Both the position numbers and the translations under genes were made by a program. The notes beneath the pieces were generated by a model, which was given only the letters and a program-made list of their open reading frames with translations, did no database searches and was not told the DNA's origin. A DNA stretch of 52,677 nt, from NCBI GenBank assembly GCA_002402465.1, contig DHFW01000016.1, forward strand, positions 1-52,677, written 5' to 3'. Position 1 is the stretch's first letter. The number at the start of each line of letters is the position of its first letter. The DNA is from Bacteroidales bacterium UBA4814. Its GTDB lineage: Bacteria; Bacteroidota; Bacteroidia; Bacteroidales; UBA7960. Below are positions 26,143 through 34,501 of this stretch, piece by piece.

Positions 26143-27528
26143 TCAGGCCATCAGGCTCTCGATGTCGGCCACGGTCTTTGGAATTGCGGGGCCCAAAATC
26201 CTGTAACCATCCTCGGTAACCAGCACATCGTCTTCAATGCGGATGCCGCCAAAGCCGATATATTCCTTCACCTTATCGTAGTTGATGAACTCGGTGAATT
26301 TCCCTTCCTGCTCCCACTTTTCAATCAGGGCGGGGATAAAGTAAATGCCGGGTTCCACGGTCAGCACAAAGCCCGGTTTGAGGCGTTTACCCAGGCGAAG
26401 GTAAGCGGTGCCGAACAGCTCGGAGCGCTTTACTTCATCATCATAACCCACATAGTTCTCGCCCAGGTCTTCCATATCGTGTACATCCAGTCCCATCATA
26501 TGGCCCAGGCCGTGGGGCATGAATAGCGCGGTGGCGGCCTGCTCAATGGCATGATCGATATTGCCTTTCATCAATCCCAGCTTTTTGAGGCCTTCGCCAA
26601 TGGTTTTAATGGCCAGCATGTGAATGCTTTTGAAAGTAACACCCGGCTTTATGGCCTCAATGGCTTTCACATTGGCTTCGAGCACGATCTCATAGATTTC
26701 TTTCTGGCGCTGGCTGAATTTGCCGCCAACCGGAACAGTGCGGGTGTGATCGCTGGCATAGTGCATGGGCGTTTCGCAACCTGTGTCAATTAACATCAGG
26801 TCGCCTTTTTCGAGCTTGTTACTGTGGTCGTGGTTGTGCAGGGTCTCCCCGTGCTTGCTAAGGATCATGGGGAAAGACAGGACTCCGCCGCCTGCAAGGG
26901 CAATGCCTTCGACCACGCCGGCGATTTCACGCTCATACACGCCGGGCTTGGCCATTTTCATGGCGGTGGTGTGCATCTTGTAGCCGGTCTCGATGGCCTT
27001 TTCAATTTCGGCAATCTCTTCGGGCTTCTTGATTTCGCGCAGGGCCACCACCGCCTGAATCAGTTCTACGGAGGCTTCCACCTTGAGCTTATCCACAGGA
27101 ATACCCAGGAGTTTTTCCATCAAAATCTTGTTTTCGGCACGGTAGGGCGGCAGGAAGTGAATCTTGCGGCCTTTGTCGCGGGCATTCTTCAGAAATCCGG
27201 CCAGCTCGCCGAAAGGCATGCTGTTGGGCACCCCTACCCTGGCAGCTTTGTCTTTTACCAGGGGCTGAGGGCCCATCCAGATAATGTCGTCGATAGAAAC
27301 ATCATCGCCGAAAAGATAGTCCACCTGGTTGTCGATGTCAAGAATACCGGCCATGCCTTGATGGTCAATGCCAAAAAAATACAGGAAATTGCTGTCCTGA
27401 CGGAAGTGATAGGTGTTGGCCGGATAGTTCATGGGGACATCGCCGTTGCCCAGGATCAGTACAATACCGTCCTTGAGGCTTTCGCGGAGTTTCTTCCGGC
27501 GGTTTACGTAAGTTTTTGTTTCAAACAT
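26143..27528 (-). CDS. Aminopeptidase P family Xaa-Pro peptidase, paralogue 1
   Basis: 461 residues: N-terminal creatinase-like domain (about 1-165) and C-terminal pita-bread metallopeptidase domain (about 170-450). The five dinuclear metal ligands are visible: Asp in LMLIDTGCETPMHYASDHTR (two Asp), His in MPHGLGHMMGLDVHD, Glu in LTVEPGIYF and Glu in GGIRIEDDVL. It removes N-terminal residues before proline in the cytoplasm, completing peptide degradation. A second, diverged copy lies next to it on the same strand behind a repeat cluster. The chemistry is confident; the exact peptide preference is not. Confidence 0.93.
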   Translation of the reverse strand: MFETKTYVNRRKKLRESLKDGIVLILGNGDVPMNYPANTYHFRQDSNFLYFFGIDHQGMAGILDIDNQVDYLFGDDVSIDDIIWMGPQPLVKDKAARVGVPNSMPFGELAGFLKNARDKGRKIHFLPPYRAENKILMEKLLGIPVDKLKVEASVELIQAVVALREIKKPEEIAEIEKAIETGYKMHTTAMKMAKPGVYEREIAGVVEGIALAGGGVLSFPMILSKHGETLHNHDHSNKLEKGDLMLIDTGCETPMHYASDHTRTVPVGGKFSQRQKEIYEIVLEANVKAIEAIKPGVTFKSIHMLAIKTIGEGLKKLGLMKGNIDHAIEQAATALFMPHGLGHMMGLDVHDMEDLGENYVGYDDEVKRSELFGTAYLRLGKRLKPGFVLTVEPGIYFIPALIEKWEQEGKFTEFINYDKVKEYIGFGGIRIEDDVLVTEDGYRILGPAIPKTVADIESLMA

Positions 27529-27569
27529 GATATGTAAAATTTAGTGATTGTTTTTTAAGTGTTTTCGTT

Positions 27570-27716
27570 GTTGTCAGGTTGTCAGGTTGTCAGGTTATCG
27601 TGGTTGTCATTGTTGTCATTGTTGTCATTGTTGTCATTGTTGTCGAAATTGTCAATGTCGTTTTAATTAACGCGAAGCGGATAACCATGACAACGCGAAG
27701 TAGACAACCTGACAAC
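27570..27716. repeat. Repeat cluster: 8-bp and 9-bp tandem units inside an inverted repeat
   Basis: TTGTCAGG occurs three times in a row from 27571, then TTGTCATTG about four times at 27605-27640. The left outer sequence GTTGTCAGGTTGTC (27570-27583) is exactly inverted as GACAACCTGACAAC at 27703-27716. A GCCnGCAGGCA-type block follows at 27724-27740. The cluster fills the gap between the two aminopeptidase genes. The open frame through it encodes only a valine/isoleucine repeat and is not a gene. Confidence 0.8.
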
Positions 27717-27750
27717 CCTGACTGCCGCCAGGCAGGCATGACAACCCTTC

Positions 27751-29040
27751 CTAGCTGTTCATAATGTCTTCGATCTCCTCCACCTCAACGGGCACGTCTG
27801 CGGTAAGGTCTTTGGGGCCATTCTCGGTAATCAGGATGTCGTTTTCGATACGCACGCCAATGCCTTCTTCCTTGATGTAGATGCCGGGCTCACACGAAAG
27901 CAGCATGCCGGGTTTGAAGGTTTCAAAACGATGGCCTTCGTCGTGCACATCGAGGCCCATGAAATGGGAGGTGCCGTGGGGATAATATTTTTTTACGGCA
28001 GGGTTGGCCGGATCCTGTTTTTCAATGTCGTGACGGGTAATCAGCCCCAGTCCGAGCAACTCCTTTTCCATGATCTTCATCACCTCCTTGTGGTAGGCAT
28101 CGATATGGGTTCCGGTCACCAGCATTTGGCGGGCTTCCTTCATCACGCGAAGGCAGGCGTTGTAAACCTCTTTCTGGCGTTTGGAAAAGCGTCCGTTTAC
28201 CGGAAAGGTACGCGTCATATCACCGGCATAATTGGCATATTCGGCACCGGTGTCGAGCAGCAGCAAGTCACCATCTTTGCATACCTGGTTGTTGGTAACA
28301 TAATGCAGCACGCAGGCATTGGCACCCGAGGCCACAATGGGATAGAATGAGTGACCAGTGGCGCGGTTTCGTATGTATTCGTGTACCACTTCGGCTTCGA
28401 TTTCGTATTCCATCACCCCGGGTTTCACAAACTTCAGCACCCTGAGGTAGGCACCAGAGGTGATGTCGATGGCTTTCTGAATGATCTCCAGTTCGGCAGG
28501 CGACTTAATCAGCCTCAGCGCAGTGACAATGGGTGTGGCCCTGCGGTAGTTGTGCAGGGGGTAATTTTTCATAAGGTCGTGCGCAAAACGAAGGCTGCGG
28601 TAGTTGTGTTCGCCCGGGTAGCGTGAGTTTTCAATGGTGTTGAGGTACACATTTTCGGCATACATCATGGCCTCCTTCATCATGGCTTCGAAAGCCGGCA
28701 ACCAGAGCACAGATTGTATGCCAGAAGCTTCAGTGGCTTCTTCTTTGGTATATTTGTGCCCTTCCCATATGGCAATATGCTCGTTGGTTTCGAGCAGAAA
28801 AAGCACCTCGCGCAAGGCAGGGTTGGGGCTGTCGGGAAAAAGCATCAGCATGCTTTTCTCCTGGTCGATACCGGTAAGGTAAAAGAAGTCGGGGTTTTGC
28901 CTGAACGGGAAAAACTGGTCGGCGCTGCGGGGCTGTTCATCATTCGAAAAGAAAAATGCCACCGATCCGGGGGCCATTTTTTTCACAAAGTTTTGGCGGT
29001 TTTTTATAAAAATCCGGGGGTCTAAAGGCAAGTACTTCAT
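27751..29040 (-). CDS. Aminopeptidase P family Xaa-Pro peptidase, paralogue 2
   Basis: 429 residues from the ATG at 29040 (MKYLPLDPRIFIKNRQNF), which matches the family's N-terminal start; an upstream ATG at 29151 adds an unrelated 37 residues. An aminopeptidase P N-terminal domain (about 5-130, with FFPFRQNPDFFYLTGID) precedes the metallopeptidase domain, whose ligands are in LLLDTGAEYANYAGDMTR, YPHGTSHFMGLDVHD, LSCEPGIYI and GVRIENDILI. Cytoplasmic Xaa-Pro aminopeptidase. It is upstream of paralogue 1 on the same strand with 222 bases of repeats between them. Confidence 0.93.
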   Translation of the reverse strand: MKYLPLDPRIFIKNRQNFVKKMAPGSVAFFFSNDEQPRSADQFFPFRQNPDFFYLTGIDQEKSMLMLFPDSPNPALREVLFLLETNEHIAIWEGHKYTKEEATEASGIQSVLWLPAFEAMMKEAMMYAENVYLNTIENSRYPGEHNYRSLRFAHDLMKNYPLHNYRRATPIVTALRLIKSPAELEIIQKAIDITSGAYLRVLKFVKPGVMEYEIEAEVVHEYIRNRATGHSFYPIVASGANACVLHYVTNNQVCKDGDLLLLDTGAEYANYAGDMTRTFPVNGRFSKRQKEVYNACLRVMKEARQMLVTGTHIDAYHKEVMKIMEKELLGLGLITRHDIEKQDPANPAVKKYYPHGTSHFMGLDVHDEGHRFETFKPGMLLSCEPGIYIKEEGIGVRIENDILITENGPKDLTADVPVEVEEIEDIMNS

Positions 29041-29355
29041 AATGAAAGGAATTATCAGGCTTAAAATTACTGATTTATTGTTATTTAAAAAGAATTCAAA
29101 TAAGCGAATTGCTTGCAAAAAATGTACTAATAATCTACATTTGTTTGCCAATGGCTTCGATGCATTTTTTGAGGTTAGTCAAACCTTTAAAAATTGCCAG
29201 GCTACAAATAAACTAAAAAATGCCTTAACAGGCTGCAGGTTTTAGGAATATTTAACGACCTGCTTTAAATATATGCTGGCCTTGTTTCCTGATTTCTTTT
29301 GTCTTTTCGTGGCTGAATCGAATATACCCAGTGAACCAAATCAACCCCTAACAAC
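29041..29355. other. Divergent intergenic region between aminopeptidase and sdhC
   Basis: 315 AT-rich bases without a credible gene; the open frames seen are shadows. It should hold promoters for both flanking genes, but I find no -33/-7 pair with correct spacing. Confidence 0.3.
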
Positions 29356-30021
29356 ATGAAACAATCCATTTTTAAGCTATCTTCACTGAGCCATAAGGTT
29401 ATTATGGCTCTGGCGGGTTTGTTCCTGATGCTGTTTCTTTGCACGCATCTGCTCACCAACCTGCTGATGCTTACCGGCGACAGCAGCGCCTTCGACCAGG
29501 CCGTACAGTTTCTCAGCACCAACCCCATTATTAAGGTGGTTGAATACGTGCTTTTCGCGGCCTTTATTCTACACATTATCTTCGGAATCGTAGTTTGGCT
29601 CAGCAACAACAAGGCCAGGCCCGTAAAGTATTATGTGGCCACCGGATCAGAAACCTCCTACTTTTCGAAGTTTATGATCCACACCGGCCTGATCATCTTT
29701 GTTTTCCTGGTTATCCACCTGGTTAATTTTTTCTTTGTGAAACTGGGCCTGGTGGCTGTGCCCGAATATGCCTCAAACAACCATGATTTTTACGCCATGG
29801 CGGTGGTTCTTTTTAAAGACCCCTTATACTCGCTGATTTATGTTGTTTGCTTTATCTTTCTTGGTTTTCACCTCAAGCACGCCTTTCAGTCGGCATTTCA
29901 AACCCTGGGGCTGAACCACGACAAGTACTTCCCGGCCATAAAGGTTATAAGCACCATTTACGCGCTGGTTATCAGCATTGGGTTCAGCCTCATTCCTGTT
30001 TATTTCTATTTTTTCCATTAA
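29356..30021 (+). CDS. sdhC: Succinate dehydrogenase/fumarate reductase cytochrome b subunit
   Basis: 221 residues with five hydrophobic helices, the single-subunit di-haem type (Wolinella/Bacteroides FrdC-like). Candidate axial haem ligands are His31 (LCTHLLTN), His73 (AFILHIIFG), His121 (LVIHLVNFF) and His172 (LGFHLKHAF). It anchors the flavoprotein and iron-sulfur subunits in the inner membrane and passes electrons between menaquinone and succinate/fumarate. It is first in an operon with sdhA (27 bases downstream) and sdhB (21 bases further). Direction in vivo, succinate oxidation or fumarate reduction, cannot be read from sequence. Confidence 0.93.
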   Translation: MKQSIFKLSSLSHKVIMALAGLFLMLFLCTHLLTNLLMLTGDSSAFDQAVQFLSTNPIIKVVEYVLFAAFILHIIFGIVVWLSNNKARPVKYYVATGSETSYFSKFMIHTGLIIFVFLVIHLVNFFFVKLGLVAVPEYASNNHDFYAMAVVLFKDPLYSLIYVVCFIFLGFHLKHAFQSAFQTLGLNHDKYFPAIKVISTIYALVISIGFSLIPVYFYFFH

Positions 30022-30048
30022 GAATTTCACCTGCAAAACCTGTAAGCT

Positions 30049-31968
30049 ATGATAAAGCTTGATTCGAAAATACCGGGCGGTCCGATTGCCGACAAGTGGA
30101 GCAATTACAAAAACTCCCTTCGGCTGGTGAATCCCGCCAACAAGAAAAAACTGGAAGTAATAGTGGTGGGTACCGGTCTTGCCGGGGCTTCTGCCGCCAG
30201 TGCGCTGGGCGAGCTGGGCTACAACGTAAAGGTGTTCTGTTTCCAGGACTCACCCCGTCGGGCCCACTCGGTAGCAGCACAGGGTGGCATTAATGCCGCC
30301 AAAAACTACAAAAACGATGGCGACTCCGTTTACCGCCTGTTTCATGATATGATAAAGGGCGGCGACTACCGTGCCCGCGAAGCCAACGTGTACCGGGCTG
30401 CCGAGGTAAGCAACGAGGTAATCGATCATTTCACCGCCCTGGGCGTGCCTTTTGCCCGCGATTATGGCGGCATGCTCGACAATCGTTCTTTCGGCGGGGT
30501 GCAGGTGTCGCGCACCTTTTATGCCAAGGGCCAGACCGGGCAGCAATGCCTGCTGGGCACCTACTCTTCGCTCAACCGGCAAATAGCCAAAGGCCGCGTA
30601 AAGATGTTTCCGCGCCGGGATATGCTCGATGTGGTGATTATTGATGGCAAGGCCCGTGGCATCATAACCCGCAACCTGGTTACCGGCGAAATAGAACGCC
30701 ACGGCGCCCATGCGGTGGTGCTGGCCACCGGCGGTTATGGCACCGTATTTTATCTTTCTACCCTGGCCCTGGGCAGCAATGCCACGGCCGCCTGGAGCGC
30801 ACACAAGAAAGGTGCCCTGTTTGCCAACCCCAGCTTCATACAGATTCATCCCACCAGCATTCCGGTGCTCAACGATTATCAGTGTAAGCTTACGCTGATG
30901 TCGGAATCGCTGCGCAACGATGGCCGCGTGTGGGTACCAAAAGAAAAGGGCGACAAGCGCCACCCAAGCCAGATTCCCGAAGAGGAGCGCGACTATTACC
31001 TGGAGCGCCGCTACCCTGCCTTTGGCAACCTGGTGCCGCGCGATGTGGCCTCCAGGGCCGCCAAGGAAAGATGCGACGCCGGTTTCGGCGTGGGCGATAC
31101 CGGGCTGTCGGTTTACCTCGACTTTAAAGATGCCATTGCTAAGCAGGGCAAAAAAGCCATAGAAGACAAATACGGCAACCTGTTTGAAATGTACGAGAAG
31201 ATCACCGGTTCCAACCCCTATAACGAACCCATGCGCATTTACCCTGCCGGGCACTACACCATGGGTGGCCTGTGGGTCGACTACAACCTGATGACCACCA
31301 TTCCGGGCCTTTACGCCATTGGCGAAAGCAACTTCTCCGACCACGGCGCCAACCGACTGGGAGCCAGCTCGCTGATGCAATGCTCGGGCGATGGGTATTT
31401 TATCTTGCCCTATACCATGGGCGATTATATGGCCGACGAAATTAAAGTCCCGAAAACCGACATCAAGCATCCCGAATTTGAAAAAGCCGAGAAAGAAGTC
31501 ACTGACCGGATCGACCGCCTGATGGCCGTTAATGGCAGCCAAACGGCCAGTTCTTTCCATAAAAGACTTGGCAAGATTCTGTGGGACCACTGTGGCATGT
31601 TTCGCAATGCCCAGGGCCTGCAAAAAGGCCTGGAGCTGCTCAACCAGCTGGAAGAAGAATTCTGGAAGGAAATCAAGGTTCCGGGCAGCAAAACAGAGAT
31701 GAACCAGGAGTTGGAGAAAGCCATTAAGGTAGCCGACTTTTTCGAAGTGGGCCGCTTGATGATTGAAGATGCCCTGGATCGCAACGAATCGTGCGGTGCA
31801 CACTTTCGCGAAGAATACCAAACCGAACAGGGCGAAGCCCGTCGCGATGATGCCAACTACTCATATGTGGCAGCCTGGGAGTACCAAGGCCCCGGCAAAA
31901 AGCCGCTGCTGCATAAAGAACCGCTGAAGTTCGAATTTGTTGAACTCAAGGAAAGGAGTTATAAATAA
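30049..31968 (+). CDS. sdhA: Succinate dehydrogenase/fumarate reductase flavoprotein subunit
   Basis: 639 residues. An FAD-binding GTGLAGASAASALGELGYNV segment (about 41-60) is followed by His73 in RRAHSVAAQGGINAAKN, the residue that carries covalent FAD. The substrate region includes SRTFYAKGQTGQQ, FIQIHPTSIP, RDVASRAAKERC and the catalytic/capping segment YPAGHYTMGGLWVDYN; the FAD site closes with DHGANRLGASSLMQCSGDG. It catalyses succinate-fumarate interconversion on the cytoplasmic side. The length and the downstream sdhB match the Bacteroidota enzyme. Confidence 0.96.
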   Translation: MIKLDSKIPGGPIADKWSNYKNSLRLVNPANKKKLEVIVVGTGLAGASAASALGELGYNVKVFCFQDSPRRAHSVAAQGGINAAKNYKNDGDSVYRLFHDMIKGGDYRAREANVYRAAEVSNEVIDHFTALGVPFARDYGGMLDNRSFGGVQVSRTFYAKGQTGQQCLLGTYSSLNRQIAKGRVKMFPRRDMLDVVIIDGKARGIITRNLVTGEIERHGAHAVVLATGGYGTVFYLSTLALGSNATAAWSAHKKGALFANPSFIQIHPTSIPVLNDYQCKLTLMSESLRNDGRVWVPKEKGDKRHPSQIPEEERDYYLERRYPAFGNLVPRDVASRAAKERCDAGFGVGDTGLSVYLDFKDAIAKQGKKAIEDKYGNLFEMYEKITGSNPYNEPMRIYPAGHYTMGGLWVDYNLMTTIPGLYAIGESNFSDHGANRLGASSLMQCSGDGYFILPYTMGDYMADEIKVPKTDIKHPEFEKAEKEVTDRIDRLMAVNGSQTASSFHKRLGKILWDHCGMFRNAQGLQKGLELLNQLEEEFWKEIKVPGSKTEMNQELEKAIKVADFFEVGRLMIEDALDRNESCGAHFREEYQTEQGEARRDDANYSYVAAWEYQGPGKKPLLHKEPLKFEFVELKERSYK

Positions 31969-31989
31969 GCCTTTTAACCCATTGAAGCC

Positions 31990-32745
31990 ATGGATATAAA
32001 ACTGAAAATATGGCGTCAGAAAAACGCCAGCACCAAGGGAAAGTTCGAAAATTACGAACTCAGGGAAGTCTCTCCGGAGATGTCGTTTCTGGAGATGCTC
32101 GATTACCTGAACAAGCAACTCATAGAAGGCGGCAAGGAGCCGGTAACTTTTGAGCACGACTGCCGCGAAGGCATTTGCGGCACTTGCGGGCTCTACATAA
32201 ACGGGCGACCTCATGGCCCTGCCACCCACACCACCACCTGCGAGCTGCACATGCGCGAGTTTAAAGATGGAGAAACCATTATCGTTGAGCCATGGCGCTC
32301 CAAAGCCTTCCCCATCATAAAAGACCTGGCCGTTGACCGCAGCGCTTTCGACAAGATTATGCATGCCGGCGGTTTTGTCAGCATCGACACCGGCTCGGCC
32401 AGGGAAGCCAATGCCATCCCCATCAACAAAAAAATCTCTGACCGTGCCTTCGATGCCGCTGTGTGCATTGGCTGCGGGGCATGCGTGGCAGCCTGCAAAA
32501 ACTCTTCGGCCATGCTGTTTGTGGCAGCCAAAGTGTCGCAATATGCCATGCTGCCCCAGGGCAAAGTGGAAGCCGCCGACAGGGTGCAGCGAATGGTGGC
32601 CAAGATGGATGAGCTGGGATTCGGATTCTGCTCCAATTCCTACGCCTGCGAATTCGACTGCCCAAAGGGCATATCGGTTGAGTTTATTGCACAAATGAAC
32701 CGCGAATTCCTGTCGGCAAAACTCTGTTCACACAAGAACCACTAG
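31990..32745 (+). CDS. sdhB: Succinate dehydrogenase/fumarate reductase iron-sulfur subunit
   Basis: 251 residues. Plant-type [2Fe-2S] ligands Cys58, Cys63, Cys66 (CREGICGTC) and Cys84 (HTTTC) are followed by a bacterial ferredoxin-like half with CIGCGACVAACKNS for [4Fe-4S] and CEFDCPKGI for the [3Fe-4S] cluster. It moves electrons between the flavin of SdhA and the haems of SdhC. It is last in the operon and ends 24 bases before a strong terminator. Confidence 0.95.
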   Translation: MDIKLKIWRQKNASTKGKFENYELREVSPEMSFLEMLDYLNKQLIEGGKEPVTFEHDCREGICGTCGLYINGRPHGPATHTTTCELHMREFKDGETIIVEPWRSKAFPIIKDLAVDRSAFDKIMHAGGFVSIDTGSAREANAIPINKKISDRAFDAAVCIGCGACVAACKNSSAMLFVAAKVSQYAMLPQGKVEAADRVQRMVAKMDELGFGFCSNSYACEFDCPKGISVEFIAQMNREFLSAKLCSHKNH

Positions 32746-32768
32746 TCTTTTTGTTAAAAATTCTAAAA

Positions 32769-32799
32769 AGCACTAAACGCCCGTTTAGTGCTTTTTTTT
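32769..32799 (+). terminator. Rho-independent terminator of the sdhCAB operon
   Basis: AGCACTAAACG (32769-32779) and CGTTTAGTGCT (32782-32792) form a perfect 11-bp stem followed by eight T. Confidence 0.92.
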
Positions 32800-32895
32800 C
32801 ATTTTCATCAGTCCCATCAATGATTTTCAAGACTTTATCTTACAAACATTTAAAAAAAATAAATTGAAAGGCTAGGAAGTTTTAAAATATATTTA

Positions 32896-32903
32896 TATAT
32901 TTG
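32896..32903 (+). promoter_or_regulatory. Possible -7 element for the ArsR-family gene
   Basis: TATATTTG matches TAnnTTTG, 46 bases before the start codon. No clear TTTG box is found 19-21 bases upstream. Confidence 0.35.
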
Positions 32904-32949
32904 CTACATCTAAAGTAAATGAGTATTAACTGAACAAATATTTAAAACT

Positions 32950-33243
32950 ATGGCAACCCAGAAACTTGATCCCAAAAAATTGGAAGAAGCTGCAAGCAAG
33001 CTGAGGGCAATTGCTCATCCAATGCGGATCGCGATCATTGGCCTGCTTGAGAAGAAGGAACAAATGAATGTTACCGAGATATACGAAAGCCTGAAAATCG
33101 AACAAGCCTCTGCTTCTCATCATTTGAACATCCTCAAGACCAAAGGCGTACTTGACTCGCGCCGTGCAGGAAAAAACACCTTTTATTTCCTTAAGCACGA
33201 AGCCCTAAGCCAGATTATCGACTGCATAAACCGATGCAACTGA
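32950..33243 (+). CDS. ArsR-family winged-helix transcription regulator
   Basis: 97 residues. Winged-helix fold: KLRAIAHPMRIAIIGLLEKK (helices 1-2), NVTEIYESLKIEQASASHHL (helix-turn-helix, recognition helix with QASASHHL) and a wing DSRRAGKNTFYFLKHE. The metal-binding ELCVCDL motif of ArsR/SmtB sensors is absent, and the only cysteines are at the very end (DCINRCN). A metal role is therefore doubtful; it may sense redox or another ligand, or act without a ligand. It has its own terminator and is monocistronic. Targets unknown. Confidence 0.88.
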   Translation: MATQKLDPKKLEEAASKLRAIAHPMRIAIIGLLEKKEQMNVTEIYESLKIEQASASHHLNILKTKGVLDSRRAGKNTFYFLKHEALSQIIDCINRCN

Positions 33244-33269
33244 ATACCCGGCTACGGTAAATAAAATTT

Positions 33270-33294
33270 AGCTGCCCCCGGGCAGCTTTTTTTT
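33270..33294 (+). terminator. Rho-independent terminator after the ArsR-family gene
   Basis: AGCTGCCC (33270-33277) and GGGCAGCT (33280-33287) with a two-base loop, followed by T8. Confidence 0.9.
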
Positions 33295-33367
33295 GCCCGG
33301 TGCAGACCCAAGGGAAAAAACCTGTTTTTTTTTGGGGTAACACTTAGCAATTATATTGTCTTTTTCA

Positions 33368-33375
33368 TAAATTTG
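33368..33375 (+). promoter_or_regulatory. Possible -7 element for the first DUF1573 gene
   Basis: TAAATTTG matches TAnnTTTG, 32 bases before the ATG at 33408. The matching TTTG box is not at ideal distance. Confidence 0.35.
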
Positions 33376-33407
33376 CATGTTAAACCGACATAAAAAAACC
33401 TCTCGTT

Positions 33408-33821
33408 ATGAAAAAAACAATTCTGGTCGCTAACATTTTTATTTTTTGCATACTCACCTCTTTTGACCTGATGGCCAATGGACCTGAGCTCTCCTTTTCG
33501 CTTGAGCGCCTCGACTATGGCACGGTCTATACCGACGAGATGCCCGAAACCAAAATAGACATTGAGTTTTCGAACAGCGGCACCGCACCGCTGCTGCTTA
33601 GTGGCGTAAGAGCCTGCTGCGGCACCAGAGTGCTGGACTGGCCCCGCGAACCCCTCATGCCTGGCGAAAAAGGAACCATTACCGTTGAGTTCAGACTGGC
33701 GCCAAGGGCACAACGTATTAGCCGTACTGTAACGGTAACCTCTAACGACACCAAAAACCCCACCTCCATTTTCAGGATTATCGGTCAGGTGGAAGATAGG
33801 GCGGCAGAACCTCCAAGATAA
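33408..33821 (+). CDS. DUF1573 exported protein, paralogue 1
   Basis: 137 residues with a signal peptide (to about residue 24). One DUF1573 immunoglobulin-like (ASH/MSP-type) domain follows: LDYGTVYTDEMPETKIDIEF, ACCGTRVLDWPREPLMPGEK, GTITVEFRLAPRAQRISRTV. The family is abundant in Bacteroidota exported proteins; its role is unknown but it probably mediates protein contacts in the periplasm or at the outer membrane. The gene is followed 90 bases later by a second, clearly related copy. The vicinal Cys-Cys in the ACCGTR loop is shared by both. Confidence 0.85.
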   Translation: MKKTILVANIFIFCILTSFDLMANGPELSFSLERLDYGTVYTDEMPETKIDIEFSNSGTAPLLLSGVRACCGTRVLDWPREPLMPGEKGTITVEFRLAPRAQRISRTVTVTSNDTKNPTSIFRIIGQVEDRAAEPPR

Positions 33822-33911
33822 TTTTTTCTGCTAAACTGTTTTATGTACCTAGTTTTTTGGTATAATTGTTGATTAAAATCACTTCAGTTTTCTAAATCGT
33901 TTCATGAAAAA

Positions 33912-34358
33912 ATGAATGCTATGAAAAAGGTTTCTTTTCTTTTTTGCATTCTGGTGTTAAGCACCACCATGCTTTTTGGTCAGGCCGCAGGGCCAAAATT
34001 CGAATTTGTTGAAGAGTCCATCGACCTTGGCACTTACTACACCGACAATCTTGAAGTAATAAAAGTAGAAATTGAGTTTGAGAACAAGGGCGATCAGCCC
34101 CTTGTGGTAAGCTCTGTAAGAGGTTGCTGCGGCACACGCATTACTGGCTGGACCCGCGAACCCGTTAATCCGGGCGAGAAAGGTACCATTACCGCCGAGT
34201 TCAGGCCGGCGCCCCGTGCCCACAATATCAGCCGCACCGTTACAGCCATGTCGAACGACGCTTCCGGCCAGAAAATCTTCCGCATTCGCGGAAAGGTGGA
34301 AGAACCCACCACCGGGTTTAATCCCGAACCGGCAACCAAAGCGCCCACCGCAAGGTAA
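33912..34358 (+). CDS. DUF1573 exported protein, paralogue 2
   Basis: 148 residues (start at 33912, or the in-frame ATG at 33921, MKKVSFLFCILVL). A signal peptide ending FGQ is followed by a DUF1573 domain nearly parallel to that of the upstream gene (IDLGTYYTDNLEVIKVEIEF, GCCGTRITGWTREPVNPGEK, GTITAEFRPAPRAHNISRTV) and a proline-rich tail (EPTTGFNPEPATKAPTAR). Tandem duplication is evident. Function unknown. Confidence 0.85.
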   Translation: MNAMKKVSFLFCILVLSTTMLFGQAAGPKFEFVEESIDLGTYYTDNLEVIKVEIEFENKGDQPLVVSSVRGCCGTRITGWTREPVNPGEKGTITAEFRPAPRAHNISRTVTAMSNDASGQKIFRIRGKVEEPTTGFNPEPATKAPTAR

Positions 34359-34501
34359 ATCATTGGGCTTCGTAAACTCTTGGCTACCGCCTTATACTGG
34401 AATCTCTGCCTCTGAATGTTCAGGCGGCAGGGATTCTTCTTCTGGTCTTTTAGCAAAACTTTTTCGATTTTTTTTGCGTTAAAGAAAATAAAATCAGGCC
34501 T

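Noticed and set aside
27570..27640. CRISPR-like repeat array
   Set aside because: Units of 8-9 bases are directly adjacent without spacers, and no cas gene is near.
27579..27764. Open frame encoding a valine/isoleucine repeat
   Set aside because: It is a by-product of the TTGTCATTG tandem repeat and lacks start context.
32769..32799. Inverted repeat as a miniature transposable element
   Set aside because: An 11-bp stem with two-base loop and T8 right after sdhB is a standard terminator.
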